A stretch of 64,000 nt of DNA. Origin: Propionibacteriales bacterium. GTDB lineage: Bacteria; Actinomycetota; Actinomycetes; Propionibacteriales; Nocardioidaceae. Within the stretch, counting starts at the first letter, position 1, and every line of letters begins with the position of its first letter. The position numbers and the translations under genes are program-made. Location of the stretch: the NCBI GenBank assembly GCA_026392415.1, contig JAPLCC010000017.1, forward strand, positions 1 through 64,000. The letters run 5' to 3'. Of the stretch, positions 7,877 to 16,539 are shown piece after piece. A model generated the notes under the pieces. The model was not told the DNA's origin. It did no database searches and was given only the letters and a program-made list of their open reading frames with translations.

Positions 7877-8716
7877 CTAGGTGGACAGGCCCAACGCGGC
7901 GCGAGCTCGCTGCATCTCTTCCTTCCACGCGGCCTGCCCCGGAAGGTGTGTCTGCGTCGAGAAGCTGTGGGTGTAACTGGCGCCCGCGCTGTCCGCGCCG
8001 GTGACGGTGAGCCAGGACTTGAACCGCTTGCTGGTGAAGTCGTACGCCGTCAGGTCCCGCAGGTGGAAGTCGCGGCTCTCCGGATGCTCCAACGCCTCCA
8101 TGCCCACGCCGGATCCCGAGGGGAGCACCACCCGCCCGGCCGCGCCGCGCATCATGCGCGAGGCGGCATCGTTTCCACCTGCGGTGAGGAAGAGGAGTCG
8201 CTGACTGGTCAGCACCAGTCGTCCCAGTGGCGCACGGAGGATGGTGGCCCCCATCTTGCGACCGTCCCACCGGTAGATCCCGTCGACATCGAGGACGACC
8301 TGTTCCGGTGCGGGTCGATCCCAACATCGTCGGAGCGCGGCGTTCTCCGTGGCCGCCCGGTTCAAGAGCGACTGCGGGGCCGGCGCAGTGGCCTCGTCTG
8401 CGCTGATGACCCCAGCGGCGTAGGCGATGGCGGCCGAGACACGCCACGTGTCGGTCGCCAAGCGTCTCGCGACAGAGGCGAGCACGAGTGCGTTGTCCTG
8501 CAGGGCGGCCTGGATGTCCCCTCGCGCGCCCGCTGCTGCGAGAAGCAAGGTGTAGGCGTCAGCTCCCACCGCGAGGGAGGCGAGCTCAGCGTCGTCGGGC
8601 TGCATCGCGTGCGGCGGCAGGGACTCCGCCAGTCCTTGCCGGAAGAGCTCGGGACTCGCGAAGGCCTTCTCCCCGCCCCGGGTTCTCAGGTCTTGCAGTG
8701 TGTCGTGAAGAGCCAT
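7877..8716 (-). CDS. Uncharacterised protein with PH/GRAM-like domain
   Basis: 279 residues starting MALHDTLQDLRTRGGEKAF. The ATG at 8714-8716 has AGGAGG 5 nt upstream; an ATG 12 codons earlier lacks one. The first 120 residues are Ala-rich and helical. The second half contains a beta-rich stretch (GRLVLTSQRLLFLTAGG, DLTAYDFTSKRFKSWLTVTG) resembling bacterial PH-like domains. No signal peptide or membrane helix, so cytoplasmic. It ends 7 bp before the palindrome upstream of the molybdopterin gene, so it may read into that region. No specific function recognised. Confidence 0.6.
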   Translation of the reverse strand: MALHDTLQDLRTRGGEKAFASPELFRQGLAESLPPHAMQPDDAELASLAVGADAYTLLLAAAGARGDIQAALQDNALVLASVARRLATDTWRVSAAIAYAAGVISADEATAPAPQSLLNRAATENAALRRCWDRPAPEQVVLDVDGIYRWDGRKMGATILRAPLGRLVLTSQRLLFLTAGGNDAASRMMRGAAGRVVLPSGSGVGMEALEHPESRDFHLRDLTAYDFTSKRFKSWLTVTGADSAGASYTHSFSTQTHLPGQAAWKEEMQRARAALGLST

Positions 8717-8806
8717 CGGATCCTCCTGTCTGACCGGGGCGTTCGGCGTCACGGTGGAAGACCAGAATCGCCCAGGTTGCGAAATCTGGTGGGCAAATGC
8801 CTGGCG

Positions 8807-9610
8807 TCAGTCGAGGGTGGCGCTGTGGTCCGGCACGTACGTCGCGTGCTCGCGCGGGGGCCGCTCGTAGCCCTTCGGCTCGGGACGCTCGGGCAAGGTG
8901 AGTGTCGGCGGTGGCACGTCGACGTAGGGGATGGTGGAGAGCAGGTGGGCGATCATGTTCAGCCGGGCGCGCTTCTTGGAGTCTGACTCCACGACGTACC
9001 AGGGTGCCTCGGGGATGTCGGTGTGCACCATCATCTCGTCCTTGGCCCGGGAGTAGCTCTCCCAGCGGGTGATCGACTCCAGGTCCATCGGCGAGAGCTT
9101 CCACTGCCGCATCGGGTCGTGGAGCCGCGACTTGAAGCGCCGCTGCTGTTCGGCGTTGCTGACGGAGAACCAGTACTTGCGCAGCATGATCCCGTCCTCC
9201 ACGAGGAGCCGCTCGAAGATCGGGCACTGGTGCAGGAACCGTCGGTACTCGTCGGGCGTGCAGTAATCCATCACCCGCTCGATGCCGGCCCGGTTGTACC
9301 AGGACCGGTCGAACAGGGTGATTTCACCAGCCGCGGGAAGGTGCTCGACGAAGCGCTGGAAGTACCACTGGGTCTTCTCGCGTTCCGAAGGGGTCGGCAG
9401 CGCCGCGATCCGGGTGGTGCGGGGGCTCAGGTATTCGATGATCCGTTTGATCGTGCCGCCCTTGCCCGCGGCGTCGCGACCTTCGAAGATCACCACGACG
9501 CGCTGCTTCTCGACCTTGACCCACTCCTGGGCCTTGACCAGTTCTGCCTGCAGCCGCAACAGCTCGGCGTCGTAGACGCTGGTGCTGATCGAGTTCGCGT
9601 CTTTGGCCAT
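8807..9610 (-). CDS. ppk2: Polyphosphate kinase 2 family protein
   Basis: 267 residues, typical of a one-domain PPK2. Walker A is GRDAAGKG at 44-51 and the second catalytic block FDRSWYNR at 101-107. The lid region is rich in Arg and Lys. The family transfers phosphate between polyphosphate and nucleoside di- or monophosphates in the cytoplasm. The class (NDP or NMP kinase) cannot be assigned with confidence by eye. Single gene between unrelated neighbours; the ATG at 9608-9610 gives a full-length N-terminus. Confidence 0.92.
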   Translation of the reverse strand: MAKDANSISTSVYDAELLRLQAELVKAQEWVKVEKQRVVVIFEGRDAAGKGGTIKRIIEYLSPRTTRIAALPTPSEREKTQWYFQRFVEHLPAAGEITLFDRSWYNRAGIERVMDYCTPDEYRRFLHQCPIFERLLVEDGIMLRKYWFSVSNAEQQRRFKSRLHDPMRQWKLSPMDLESITRWESYSRAKDEMMVHTDIPEAPWYVVESDSKKRARLNMIAHLLSTIPYVDVPPPTLTLPERPEPKGYERPPREHATYVPDHSATLD

Positions 9611-9662
9611 GAATCGATCATGGGCGCCCCACGCCTCGGTGTCACGCCCACCGGAGCTCGGT

Positions 9663-10676
9663 TCAGGCGAGGTCGATGTACTCGATGTAGCCGGTGCCGG
9701 TGATCGGCCTGCCCGCGAAGCGGCCGTCGTACTGATAGCTCCCCACGAAGCCGGCGCCGAGGCCGTAGGCCCAGTCGCTGTGGGGGAGCCCTTCGAGCTC
9801 GAGGAGTGGTTGACCCGCCTTGTCGCGGGCGGCCAGCGAGAAGTGGCTCGGCATCCGCATCCGTCGCCCGCTGGGCGTCGGCAACGAGATGTCGTCGTAC
9901 GCCGTCACGACGAAGTGGGTGTCCGGGTAGGCCGAGCCGTGGTCGTCGAGTCCGCGGACGTACGTCGACCGGGCGAGCACGACGCCACCCGGACCGTGGA
10001 CCTCGGCGAACAGGATCTGCGTCGACGCGTCCACGTTGAGCACGTGGTAGGTGAAGAACCTGGCCGGGATCGTCGGGTGCATCGGGGACGGCAGGGAGTG
10101 GGCGCCGATCCCGCTGGCGTACTCGAAGGTGCACAGGCCGCTCGCGGCGTCGCCGCCAACGGTGCCTTCGTACTGGCACAGCAGGCTCCAGTGGGAGTAG
10201 AGCCCGCCGCGCAGGTCGACGAAGTGGCTGACCTTGTCGGTCGCCTCGATGTGGAGCTCGACGTCCCCGTCGGGGTGGCGCCGCGTCAGGTCGAAGCGCG
10301 GGTAGGTGCCCTCGATGAGGAGGTCGTCGCCGAAGCGCAGGCTGCTTCCGTCGTCGGCGAACGCGCACTCCTTCTCGATCGAGTAGGTGTGGAAGGTGTC
10401 CGCAGACATCGCGGAGGTCGCCGACACCAGGTATGCCGTGTCGCGCGCGGACGTCGTGATGGCCTGGTCGTTGGCGAAGATCGCCACCCCGGGCGTCCCG
10501 ACGATCGCCATCACACCGAACGTCCGGTGTGGTGCCGGCAGGCCGGGGACCATGACGCCGTAGTGCACCCAGCTGGATCGCGGGCCGTGCGGGGGAGCAA
10601 GGGACGTGCTCGGGTCGAACGGGCGCCCGATCCGCGACGGTGCGCGGTCGAGCAGGCTCAGCGGGAACGCAACCAT
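9663..10676 (-). CDS. Conserved DUF6670-like protein (AttH/CrtC-like beta fold suspected)
   Basis: 337 residues, no signal peptide, rich in aromatic and beta-strand-forming residues (GLYSHWSLLCQYEGTVGG, WAYGLGAGFVGSYQYDG). I associate it tentatively with DUF6670, a family common in mycobacteria and relatives that may share a lipocalin-like fold with AttH/CrtC hydroxycarotenoid enzymes. Its ATG overlaps the stop of the upstream reductase by one base (TGATG), so the two are translationally coupled and may act on the same hydrophobic substrate. No catalytic residues can be assigned. Confidence 0.5.
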   Translation of the reverse strand: MVAFPLSLLDRAPSRIGRPFDPSTSLAPPHGPRSSWVHYGVMVPGLPAPHRTFGVMAIVGTPGVAIFANDQAITTSARDTAYLVSATSAMSADTFHTYSIEKECAFADDGSSLRFGDDLLIEGTYPRFDLTRRHPDGDVELHIEATDKVSHFVDLRGGLYSHWSLLCQYEGTVGGDAASGLCTFEYASGIGAHSLPSPMHPTIPARFFTYHVLNVDASTQILFAEVHGPGGVVLARSTYVRGLDDHGSAYPDTHFVVTAYDDISLPTPSGRRMRMPSHFSLAARDKAGQPLLELEGLPHSDWAYGLGAGFVGSYQYDGRFAGRPITGTGYIEYIDLA

Positions 10677-11119
10677 CAGCGAGGAGCGAGGACGACGATC
10701 GGCAGCGGCCGGGTCGTGCGCTGCCGGTATTTCGCGAACGTGCCGCGGTTGGCCTTGTTGCAGAGCGAGAACATCCGCTCGTAGTCAGGGTCGTCGGTGC
10801 GCACGGTCCGCGCGGTGCCTGCGATCTTGCGTACGCCGACCTGGAACTCGACGTCCTTGTTGGCCTCGAGGTTGAGGATCCACGCCGGGTCGCGCCGGGC
10901 GCCGCCGTTGGAGCCGACGACCAGGCGGTTGTCGCCGTCGGTCGCGTAGACCAGCGCGGTGGTCCGGGTGAGCCCGCTCTTGCGCCCGGTCGTGCGCAGC
11001 AGCAACGTCGGCATCCCCATCAGGAGGCGGTGTCCGACGAGCCCGCGGGACGTCTCGTAGACCTTCTGGTGGGCGTCGAGCGTGGCGAGGAAGAGGTCGC
11101 GCTGACTGGGGAGCTTCAT
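10676..11119 (-). CDS. Deazaflavin (F420)-dependent nitroreductase family protein
   Basis: 147 residues, the size of Ddn-type split-barrel proteins. Family blocks seen are LLLRTTGRKSGLTRTTALVY near residues 40-60, LVVGSNGGARRDPAWILNLEAN near 66-87, and VEFQVG. Known relatives reduce nitroimidazoles, quinones or enones with F420H2 in the cytoplasm or at the membrane. It is the first gene of a coupled pair with the DUF6670-like protein. The ATG at 11117-11119 is the only start near the conserved N-terminus. F420 versus F430 or flavin use is not visible in the sequence. Confidence 0.85.
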   Translation of the reverse strand: MKLPSQRDLFLATLDAHQKVYETSRGLVGHRLLMGMPTLLLRTTGRKSGLTRTTALVYATDGDNRLVVGSNGGARRDPAWILNLEANKDVEFQVGVRKIAGTARTVRTDDPDYERMFSLCNKANRGTFAKYRQRTTRPLPIVVLAPR

Positions 11120-11158
11120 GGGGAGAGCATGCCAGCCGGGCGGACCGACCCGCGTGGG

Positions 11159-12553
11159 TCAGGCCGCTCGCCGTGCGGGCGCGTAGGTCATCCGGTCGCG
11201 CACGTCGATCTTGGGTGGCGGTCTCCAGACCGGCTTTCCGGTGTCCTCGTCGATGACGACGGTCCATGGGGTGTTGTGAATGACCGTGTGGTGATGTCGG
11301 CACAGCAGGATCAGGTTGCCGAGACTGGTCGCGCCACCGTCGGCCCAGTGGACGATGTGGTGGGCGTCGCAGGCAATGGGCAGACGGGTGCAGCCGGGGA
11401 ACGCGCAGTGCCTGTCGCGGAGGATGAGCGCGAGCCAGATCGCGGCAGTGACGAGCCGTCGGGCGCGACCGACGTCGAGGATCTGGCCGTCGGCGCCGAG
11501 GACTCCGGGGATGATCTCGGCGTCGCAGGCGAGGCGTCGTACGGCGGCTGCGGAGAGGCGCTGCTCGGAGGGCAGGACGCCGTCGTGAGCGAGCCCTGCG
11601 TCGATGACCTTCTGACGCAGGCTGTCGTGGTCGATGGTGACGATGATCCGCGCCGTGGTGCCGTGGTCGTGGGGGACCTGGTCGCTGGCGACGAGCCGAC
11701 GGCAGGCCTCGACGAGCGCGTCCCAGAATCGCTTGCCGTGGTCGCGGGGGTCGCGTCCGTCGTGGCCGCAGGTCGGGTCGGCGCACGCGGTGTTGGTCTG
11801 GTGGCCGTTCTCGTCGATCAGGCGCTCGCCGGCGGGCGTGCGGACGCCGCCGCAGGCGCCGGGCTCGGTGGTGACGGGCGCGGACAGCGGCATCAGCGCG
11901 ACCTTGATGAGCTCGAACTCCTCGACGCTGCTGTAGCCGCGGAGGTTGACGCCACCGAGTCCGTCGGGGGAGCCGGCGAGGAAGCGGGCCTGGTGGGCGC
12001 CGCGCTCCTGCTTCTCCTTGGTCCGGTCGGCGCCGAGGATCCGGCCGTCGGCGTCGACCTCCCGGGCAATGTCGGGGAAGGCGAGCTGGAGGTCGCTGGC
12101 GTCGTAGCCGTGGGTGTGGACCAGGTCGAGCAGTCGGTCGGCGACGGCGACGCGGAACTCGGGGTCACGCGGCAGGGTGAGGACCTTGCTGGCGATCGCG
12201 CGCGCCTGGGGGAGTGAGATCAGGCCGTGGTCGAGGGCATCGCTGACCGCAGGCAGGTGACGCAACTGCTCCACCGCTCGCACGAGGCCGCCACCGGAGC
12301 CCTTGTGGCCGCCGGTGACATGGGTGAGGAAGTCCTTGGTGGAAGCCCAGCCGCGGTCTTCGGCGGCGTGCGTGTCCTGCAGTCGCCCGGTGACGCCGAG
12401 CAGTGCGGCGTCGAGCATCGCCCTGGCACGGGCGATCTTGTCAGCGGCGCCGAGGGCGTCCTCGCCGCTGACCTGGGCCCACGGGACCTGAGCCAGCTCC
12501 GCAGCGCACTGGACGGCGGCGGTGGCCGACTCGAGCGCGGTGGGAGAGGTCAT
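11159..12553 (-). CDS. DUF222 / 13E12-repeat family HNH endonuclease
   Basis: 464 residues. The helical DUF222 region spans about residues 30-330. The C-terminal HNH nuclease has paired cysteines (RHCAFPGCTR), DAHHIVHWADGG and LILLCRHHHTVIH, giving the metal and zinc ligands expected of an active enzyme. Such multi-copy genes are frequent in mycobacteria and nocardioforms. A perfect actinobacterial LexA box lies 13 bp before the ATG (12551-12553), so induction by DNA damage is likely. The biological role of the family is unknown; a mobile or stress-linked nuclease is inferred. Confidence 0.88.
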   Translation of the reverse strand: MTSPTALESATAAVQCAAELAQVPWAQVSGEDALGAADKIARARAMLDAALLGVTGRLQDTHAAEDRGWASTKDFLTHVTGGHKGSGGGLVRAVEQLRHLPAVSDALDHGLISLPQARAIASKVLTLPRDPEFRVAVADRLLDLVHTHGYDASDLQLAFPDIAREVDADGRILGADRTKEKQERGAHQARFLAGSPDGLGGVNLRGYSSVEEFELIKVALMPLSAPVTTEPGACGGVRTPAGERLIDENGHQTNTACADPTCGHDGRDPRDHGKRFWDALVEACRRLVASDQVPHDHGTTARIIVTIDHDSLRQKVIDAGLAHDGVLPSEQRLSAAAVRRLACDAEIIPGVLGADGQILDVGRARRLVTAAIWLALILRDRHCAFPGCTRLPIACDAHHIVHWADGGATSLGNLILLCRHHHTVIHNTPWTVVIDEDTGKPVWRPPPKIDVRDRMTYAPARRAA

Positions 12554-12565
12554 GTGCCCACTCTA

Positions 12566-12581
12566 TCGAACACATGTTCGA
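12566..12581. promoter_or_regulatory. LexA/SOS box
   Basis: TCGAACACATGTTCGA matches the actinobacterial SOS consensus TCGAAC-N4-GTTCGA exactly. It ends 13 bp upstream of the start of the DUF222 HNH gene. Mycobacterial 13E12-family genes are also known to carry SOS boxes. Confidence 0.85.
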
Positions 12582-12627
12582 GATGCAAGCATATGGCCAG
12601 ACTTGTGTGATGAATCGCGGATCGTGC

Positions 12628-12641
12628 TAGAACATGTTCTA
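12628..12641. promoter_or_regulatory. KstR-like operator palindrome
   Basis: TAGAACATGTTCTA is a perfect 14-bp palindrome that fits the KstR pattern TNNAACNNGTTNNA. It ends 9 bp before the GTG of the acetoacetate-decarboxylase-like gene. KstR represses sterol catabolism genes in mycobacteria and rhodococci. No kstR gene is in the window. Confidence 0.55.
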
Positions 12642-12650
12642 CTTCTGTCC

Positions 12651-13337
12651 GTGACCATCACGCACGACATCCTCGGCCAGACCGTGACCATGCCCGTCGA
12701 CGTACGCGACAGCTCCAACGCCACCGTCATCTTCGACGTGGACCTCGAGGCTGCCCGGGCTCTGGCCCCTGCCGGCTTCGAGGTGATCGAGAGCGCGCCG
12801 GGCCGCGCGCAGTTCGCGCTCGCGCTGATCGACTACAAGGACAACGACCTCGGTGCCTACCTGGAGGTCGGCACCATCCTCTTCGTCCGTCCCGAGGGCG
12901 GCGGTGAGGACGGCACGTTCATCACCCATCTGCCCGTCACCGAATCGTTCACCTGCGCTGCCGGCAACCAGATCTGGGGCTTCCCCAAGTCCGTCGAGCA
13001 GATCGACGTGACCAACACCGAGACCACCACGCGCTGGGTGCTGACGATGGACGGCGAGCTCGTCGTCGACGTCACCCTGCCCCGAGGCGGCACTGACGAG
13101 ATGCCGCCGATGCCGCTGGCCGCCTACACCCTCATCGACGGCCGACCGCACGTCACCGCCTTCACCCAGGGCGGCAGCGGCAGCGGGATGTACTTCGACG
13201 GCGAGGTGTCGCTGACCCTCGGTTCGCACCCGATCGCCAAGGAGCTCGCCTCCCTCGGCCTGTCGCCGGAGACCGTGGTCCTGAGCACGTGGACCGAGCG
13301 GATGCAGGCCCGGTTCGACGAGCCCACGCCGCTCTGA
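12651..13337 (+). CDS. Acetoacetate decarboxylase family protein
   Basis: 228 residues from the GTG at 12651 (VTITHDILGQTVTMPVDVRD). The frame is open upstream to 12522, but that part crosses the SOS and KstR-like boxes and is not family-like. Family features include GTFITHLPVTESFTCAAGNQ, the GFPK segment with the candidate Schiff-base lysine, and the beta-cone pattern to the end. Members decarboxylate beta-keto acids or act as hydratases/aldolases; the precise reaction is unclear. No Shine-Dalgarno is seen, so a leaderless transcript is possible. Convergent with the monooxygenase gene. Confidence 0.75.
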   Translation: MTITHDILGQTVTMPVDVRDSSNATVIFDVDLEAARALAPAGFEVIESAPGRAQFALALIDYKDNDLGAYLEVGTILFVRPEGGGEDGTFITHLPVTESFTCAAGNQIWGFPKSVEQIDVTNTETTTRWVLTMDGELVVDVTLPRGGTDEMPPMPLAAYTLIDGRPHVTAFTQGGSGSGMYFDGEVSLTLGSHPIAKELASLGLSPETVVLSTWTERMQARFDEPTPL

Positions 13338-13347
13338 CCAGAGCCGC

Positions 13348-14814
13348 TCAGCCGGAGCTGGTCTTCGTGGTGAGGAAGTCGGTGTCCTTGATCTCGGCGA
13401 GCTGCTTCCGGAAGTGCCGGGGCGCCCACGGGTAGACCTCGACGTTGCCGCCCGCGCCGACGTACCAGCTCGTGCAGCCGGATGCCCAGATCGTTGCGGG
13501 CATGGCTGCCCTGACGTCGTCGTAGTAGGCATCGGTCGCGGTGGTGGTCGGTGCGACGGTGTCGATCTCGCCCCTCCGCCAGCGGTCGATCCACTGCAAC
13601 ATGTGGCCGGCCTGGGCCTCGGCGATCGCGATGAGCGAGTAGTTGCCCACGGGGGAGTTCGGTCCCATGAACATGAAGAAGTTCGGGAAGCCGGGGAGCG
13701 TCACGGTGCGGTAGGCGCGTGGGCCGGCCGCCCACGCCTGCTCGAGGGTGGTGCCGTCGGGTCCGGTCATCGCGATCGGGCGCAGGTAGGCGTGGGAGTC
13801 GAAGCCCGTGGCCAGGACCAGGACGTCGCAGGGGTGGAGCACCCCGTCGGTCGTGCGTACGCCGTCGGGCTCGATCCGCTCGATGCCGGTGGCCACCACC
13901 TCGACGTCGTCGCGTTGCACGGCGTCGTAGTAGCTGGTGGAGATGATCAGGCGACGGCACATCGGCTCGAAGTCCGGCGTGAGCTGCGCGCGCAGCGCGG
14001 GGTCCTTGATCTGGCGCAGCTGACGCCGGATCTGCCAGGTCGCGAACCTGCGCGCGATTCCGGGGCGCAGCAGGGCGGGGGAGAAGGACTCGATGAAGAG
14101 TCGCCAGCCGTGATAGCTCAGCCTGTCGTACGACGGCAAGCGGCGATGCAGCCATTTGGTGAACCGGGAGAACTCCGGGTTCCCGAGCTGCATCACCCAG
14201 TGCGGGGTGCGCTGGAAGACGGTCAGCTGGCTGGCCCGCCCGGCGAGGTCGGAGACGATCTGGGCTCCGGTCGACCCGGTGCCGATCACGCCGATGCGTT
14301 GGCCATCGAGCGGTGCGTCGTGGTCCCACCGGGCGGAGTGGAAGGAGGGTCCGGCGAACGTGTCGAGGCCTTCGATGTCGGGATAGCGGGGGTGGTGCAG
14401 GATCCCGGTCGCTGACACGACGAAGTCGAAGCGCGCGCTGTCGCCGGCCGCGGTGGTGAGCTCCCAGCAGCCGTCGGTCCAGTCGACGCTGGCCACCTCG
14501 GCGGCGTACCGGATGTGGGCACTGACCCCGGTGTCGCGGGCGACCTGCTCGAGGTAGGCGTGGATCTCTGCGCCCGGCGCCATCGCCCGGCTCCAGTGGG
14601 GGTTGCGCGCGAAGGAGTACTGGTAGAAGCGGGAGGGGACGTCGCACGCGATGCCGGGGTAGGTGTTCTCGCGCCAGGTGCCGCCGGTGTCCTCGGCCTT
14701 CTCGAAGATCGTGAACGTCTCGATGCCTGCCTCGAGCAGCAGTGCGCCCAGGCAGATCCCGGACATCCCGGCGCCGACGATGGCGATGCGCGGCTGGCGC
14801 AGGGTGCTGGTCAC
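13348..14814 (-). CDS. Flavin-containing Baeyer-Villiger-type monooxygenase
   Basis: 488 residues. An FAD-binding GAGMSG at 14-19, an NADPH-binding GTGSTG at 178-183, and between them the fingerprint FAGPSFHSARWD at 153-164, which fits F-x-G-x3-H-x3-W(P/D) of type I BVMOs. Such enzymes insert oxygen next to a ketone using NADPH and O2. The GTG at 14812-14814 is chosen as it directly precedes conserved STLRQPRIAIVGAG and follows the GMC oxidoreductase stop by 4 bp, indicating one operon. An alcohol-to-ketone-to-ester route with the GMC enzyme is a reasonable inference. Confidence 0.88.
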   Translation of the reverse strand: MTSTLRQPRIAIVGAGMSGICLGALLLEAGIETFTIFEKAEDTGGTWRENTYPGIACDVPSRFYQYSFARNPHWSRAMAPGAEIHAYLEQVARDTGVSAHIRYAAEVASVDWTDGCWELTTAAGDSARFDFVVSATGILHHPRYPDIEGLDTFAGPSFHSARWDHDAPLDGQRIGVIGTGSTGAQIVSDLAGRASQLTVFQRTPHWVMQLGNPEFSRFTKWLHRRLPSYDRLSYHGWRLFIESFSPALLRPGIARRFATWQIRRQLRQIKDPALRAQLTPDFEPMCRRLIISTSYYDAVQRDDVEVVATGIERIEPDGVRTTDGVLHPCDVLVLATGFDSHAYLRPIAMTGPDGTTLEQAWAAGPRAYRTVTLPGFPNFFMFMGPNSPVGNYSLIAIAEAQAGHMLQWIDRWRRGEIDTVAPTTTATDAYYDDVRAAMPATIWASGCTSWYVGAGGNVEVYPWAPRHFRKQLAEIKDTDFLTTKTSSG

Positions 14815-14818
14815 GGGA

Positions 14819-16471
14819 TCACCGCAGTCGCAGCGCGGCGGGCGCGTGGTCGGGGACGGCAGGGGAGTTGGGGGCGACCGGCTCGATGGATCGGTACGGC
14901 GCCCCGACCGGCGGGCGCGGATCGTCCTCGCCCTTGTTGGGCCAGAGCGCAACCGCGCGCTCGGCCATCGCGGTGATCGTCAGCGACGGATTCACCCCGA
15001 GGTTGGCGCCGATCGTGGAGCCGTCGATGACGTGCAGGCCGTCGTGGCCGAACAGTCGGTGATAGGGGTCGACCACCCCGCTGGCCGGGTCGAGCCCGAT
15101 GACGGCTCCGCCGATGTAGTGCGCGGTCGCGGGCTTGCCGGCCAGGTCGCTGGCGAGGGTCATCGGTTCGCCGCCGATCTTCGCGGCGTAGCGGCGTACG
15201 ACGTCGTGGGCGAGCGGCAGCCACGACGGGTTGGGCGCCCCAGTGCCTTGGCGGGTGCGGAGCTTGCCGCGGTGGAGGTAGGAGGTGAGCGAGTTGTCGA
15301 GGGACTGCATCACCAGCAGCGAGACGGTGCGCTGCGAGGTGCCCTTCGTCCGGCGGCTGCGGAGGAACCTGGCGGGGTGGCGGGCCTGTTGGCCGAGGAA
15401 CCGCAGCGCCCGGCGCGGTCCGCCGTCGATGAGTGGCACGTTCATGACGGCCATCGCGTCCTGGTTGGCGCTGCTGTGGCAGAGCTCGACGTGCGTGGCG
15501 GGTTCGGGGTGGAAGGACGAGGTGATCGCCACGCCCCGGTCGAAGCCCCGCGGGTCCGGCGCGACGGCCGCGACGATGGCCTCGGAGTTGGATCGCGACA
15601 GCTCACCGAGCCGGTCGGAGATGTGGGGGAGTGAGCCGTTGGCCTTGAGTTGGTGGAGCAGCAGTTGCGTGCCCCGGGCTGCGGCAGCGAACACGACCTG
15701 GTCGGCGTGGAACCGGCGTACCTCTTTGGGATGGGCGGGGTTCCGGGCAGTGATCTCGTACCCGCCACCCGTTCGCGGCCGAACCTCGACCACCTCGGTC
15801 AGTTCGTGCACCTCTGCGCCCGCCGCTTCGGCGAGGTGCAGGTAGTTCTTCGGCAGCGTGTTCTTCGCATTGTGCGGGCAACCGGTTGTACAACGCGCGC
15901 AGTGCACGCACCCGTTGCGCTCCGGCCCGGCGCCACCGAAGTACGGATCCGCGACTGCCGCTCCCGGTGCGCTCTCGTCGAAGAGTACGCCGACCTCGGT
16001 GGCCTGGAACGTGTCCTCGACGCCGAGGTCGCGGGCGACGTCGCGGAGCATGTCGTCGGCGGCCCACAGCCGCGGGTTGGTCGTGACGCCGAGCATCCGC
16101 CGGGCCTGGTCGTAGTACGGCGCCAACTTGGTCCGCCAGTCGGTGATCGCCGCCCAGGAAGGGTCGTCGTAGAACGCGTCGTGCGGCGAGTAGAGGGTGT
16201 TGGCGTAGATCAGCGACCCGCCGCCCACCCCGACCGCACTGAACAGCGAGATCTGACCGAGCAGGCTCATCCGCATCGGCCCGAACATCTTCAGCCGCGG
16301 CGCCCACAGCGTGTCCCGTGACCCGGCGTTCGCGAAGTCGGTGTCACTCCACCGCCGCCCGGTCTCGAGCACGCCGACCCGGTAGCCCTTCTCGGACAGG
16401 CGGAGGGCTGTCACGGAACCGCCGAAGCCCGAGCCGACCACGACGACGTCGTACTGGGTGGGGGTGGGCAT
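14819..16471 (-). CDS. GMC oxidoreductase, cholesterol-oxidase-like
   Basis: 550 residues. An N-terminal FAD site YDVVVVGSGFGGSVTALRL is followed by a cysteine-rich segment GCVHCARCTTGCPHN typical of the ChoD-like branch of GMC enzymes. The C-terminal block is HVIDGSTIGANLGVNPSLTI. Members oxidise alcohols, including 3-beta-hydroxysteroids, with FAD in the cytoplasm. The ATG at 16469-16471 is preferred to an in-frame TTG at 16486. A TetR-type palindrome lies about 25 bp upstream. First gene of an operon with the Baeyer-Villiger enzyme. Substrate remains inferred. Confidence 0.85.
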   Translation of the reverse strand: MPTPTQYDVVVVGSGFGGSVTALRLSEKGYRVGVLETGRRWSDTDFANAGSRDTLWAPRLKMFGPMRMSLLGQISLFSAVGVGGGSLIYANTLYSPHDAFYDDPSWAAITDWRTKLAPYYDQARRMLGVTTNPRLWAADDMLRDVARDLGVEDTFQATEVGVLFDESAPGAAVADPYFGGAGPERNGCVHCARCTTGCPHNAKNTLPKNYLHLAEAAGAEVHELTEVVEVRPRTGGGYEITARNPAHPKEVRRFHADQVVFAAAARGTQLLLHQLKANGSLPHISDRLGELSRSNSEAIVAAVAPDPRGFDRGVAITSSFHPEPATHVELCHSSANQDAMAVMNVPLIDGGPRRALRFLGQQARHPARFLRSRRTKGTSQRTVSLLVMQSLDNSLTSYLHRGKLRTRQGTGAPNPSWLPLAHDVVRRYAAKIGGEPMTLASDLAGKPATAHYIGGAVIGLDPASGVVDPYHRLFGHDGLHVIDGSTIGANLGVNPSLTITAMAERAVALWPNKGEDDPRPPVGAPYRSIEPVAPNSPAVPDHAPAALRLR

Positions 16472-16495
16472 GGTGGGTTGATCCAAACATCTGAT

Positions 16496-16509
16496 TGGAC
16501 AGGTGTCCA
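16496..16509. promoter_or_regulatory. TetR-type operator palindrome upstream of GMC oxidoreductase
   Basis: TGGACAGGTGTCCA, the same 14-bp core as at 7856-7869. It lies 25 bp upstream of the GMC start and 31 bp upstream of the divergent secreted-protein gene, so it could control either. Two identical copies in front of two redox operons suggest one regulon. Confidence 0.6.
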
Positions 16510-16539
16510 GTCACTTCAGATGTGCCAGACTTTCCGAGC

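Noticed and set aside
10640..12217. 525-codon plus-strand frame over the HNH gene
   Set aside because: Antisense to well-supported genes; composition is typical of GC-rich shadow frames.
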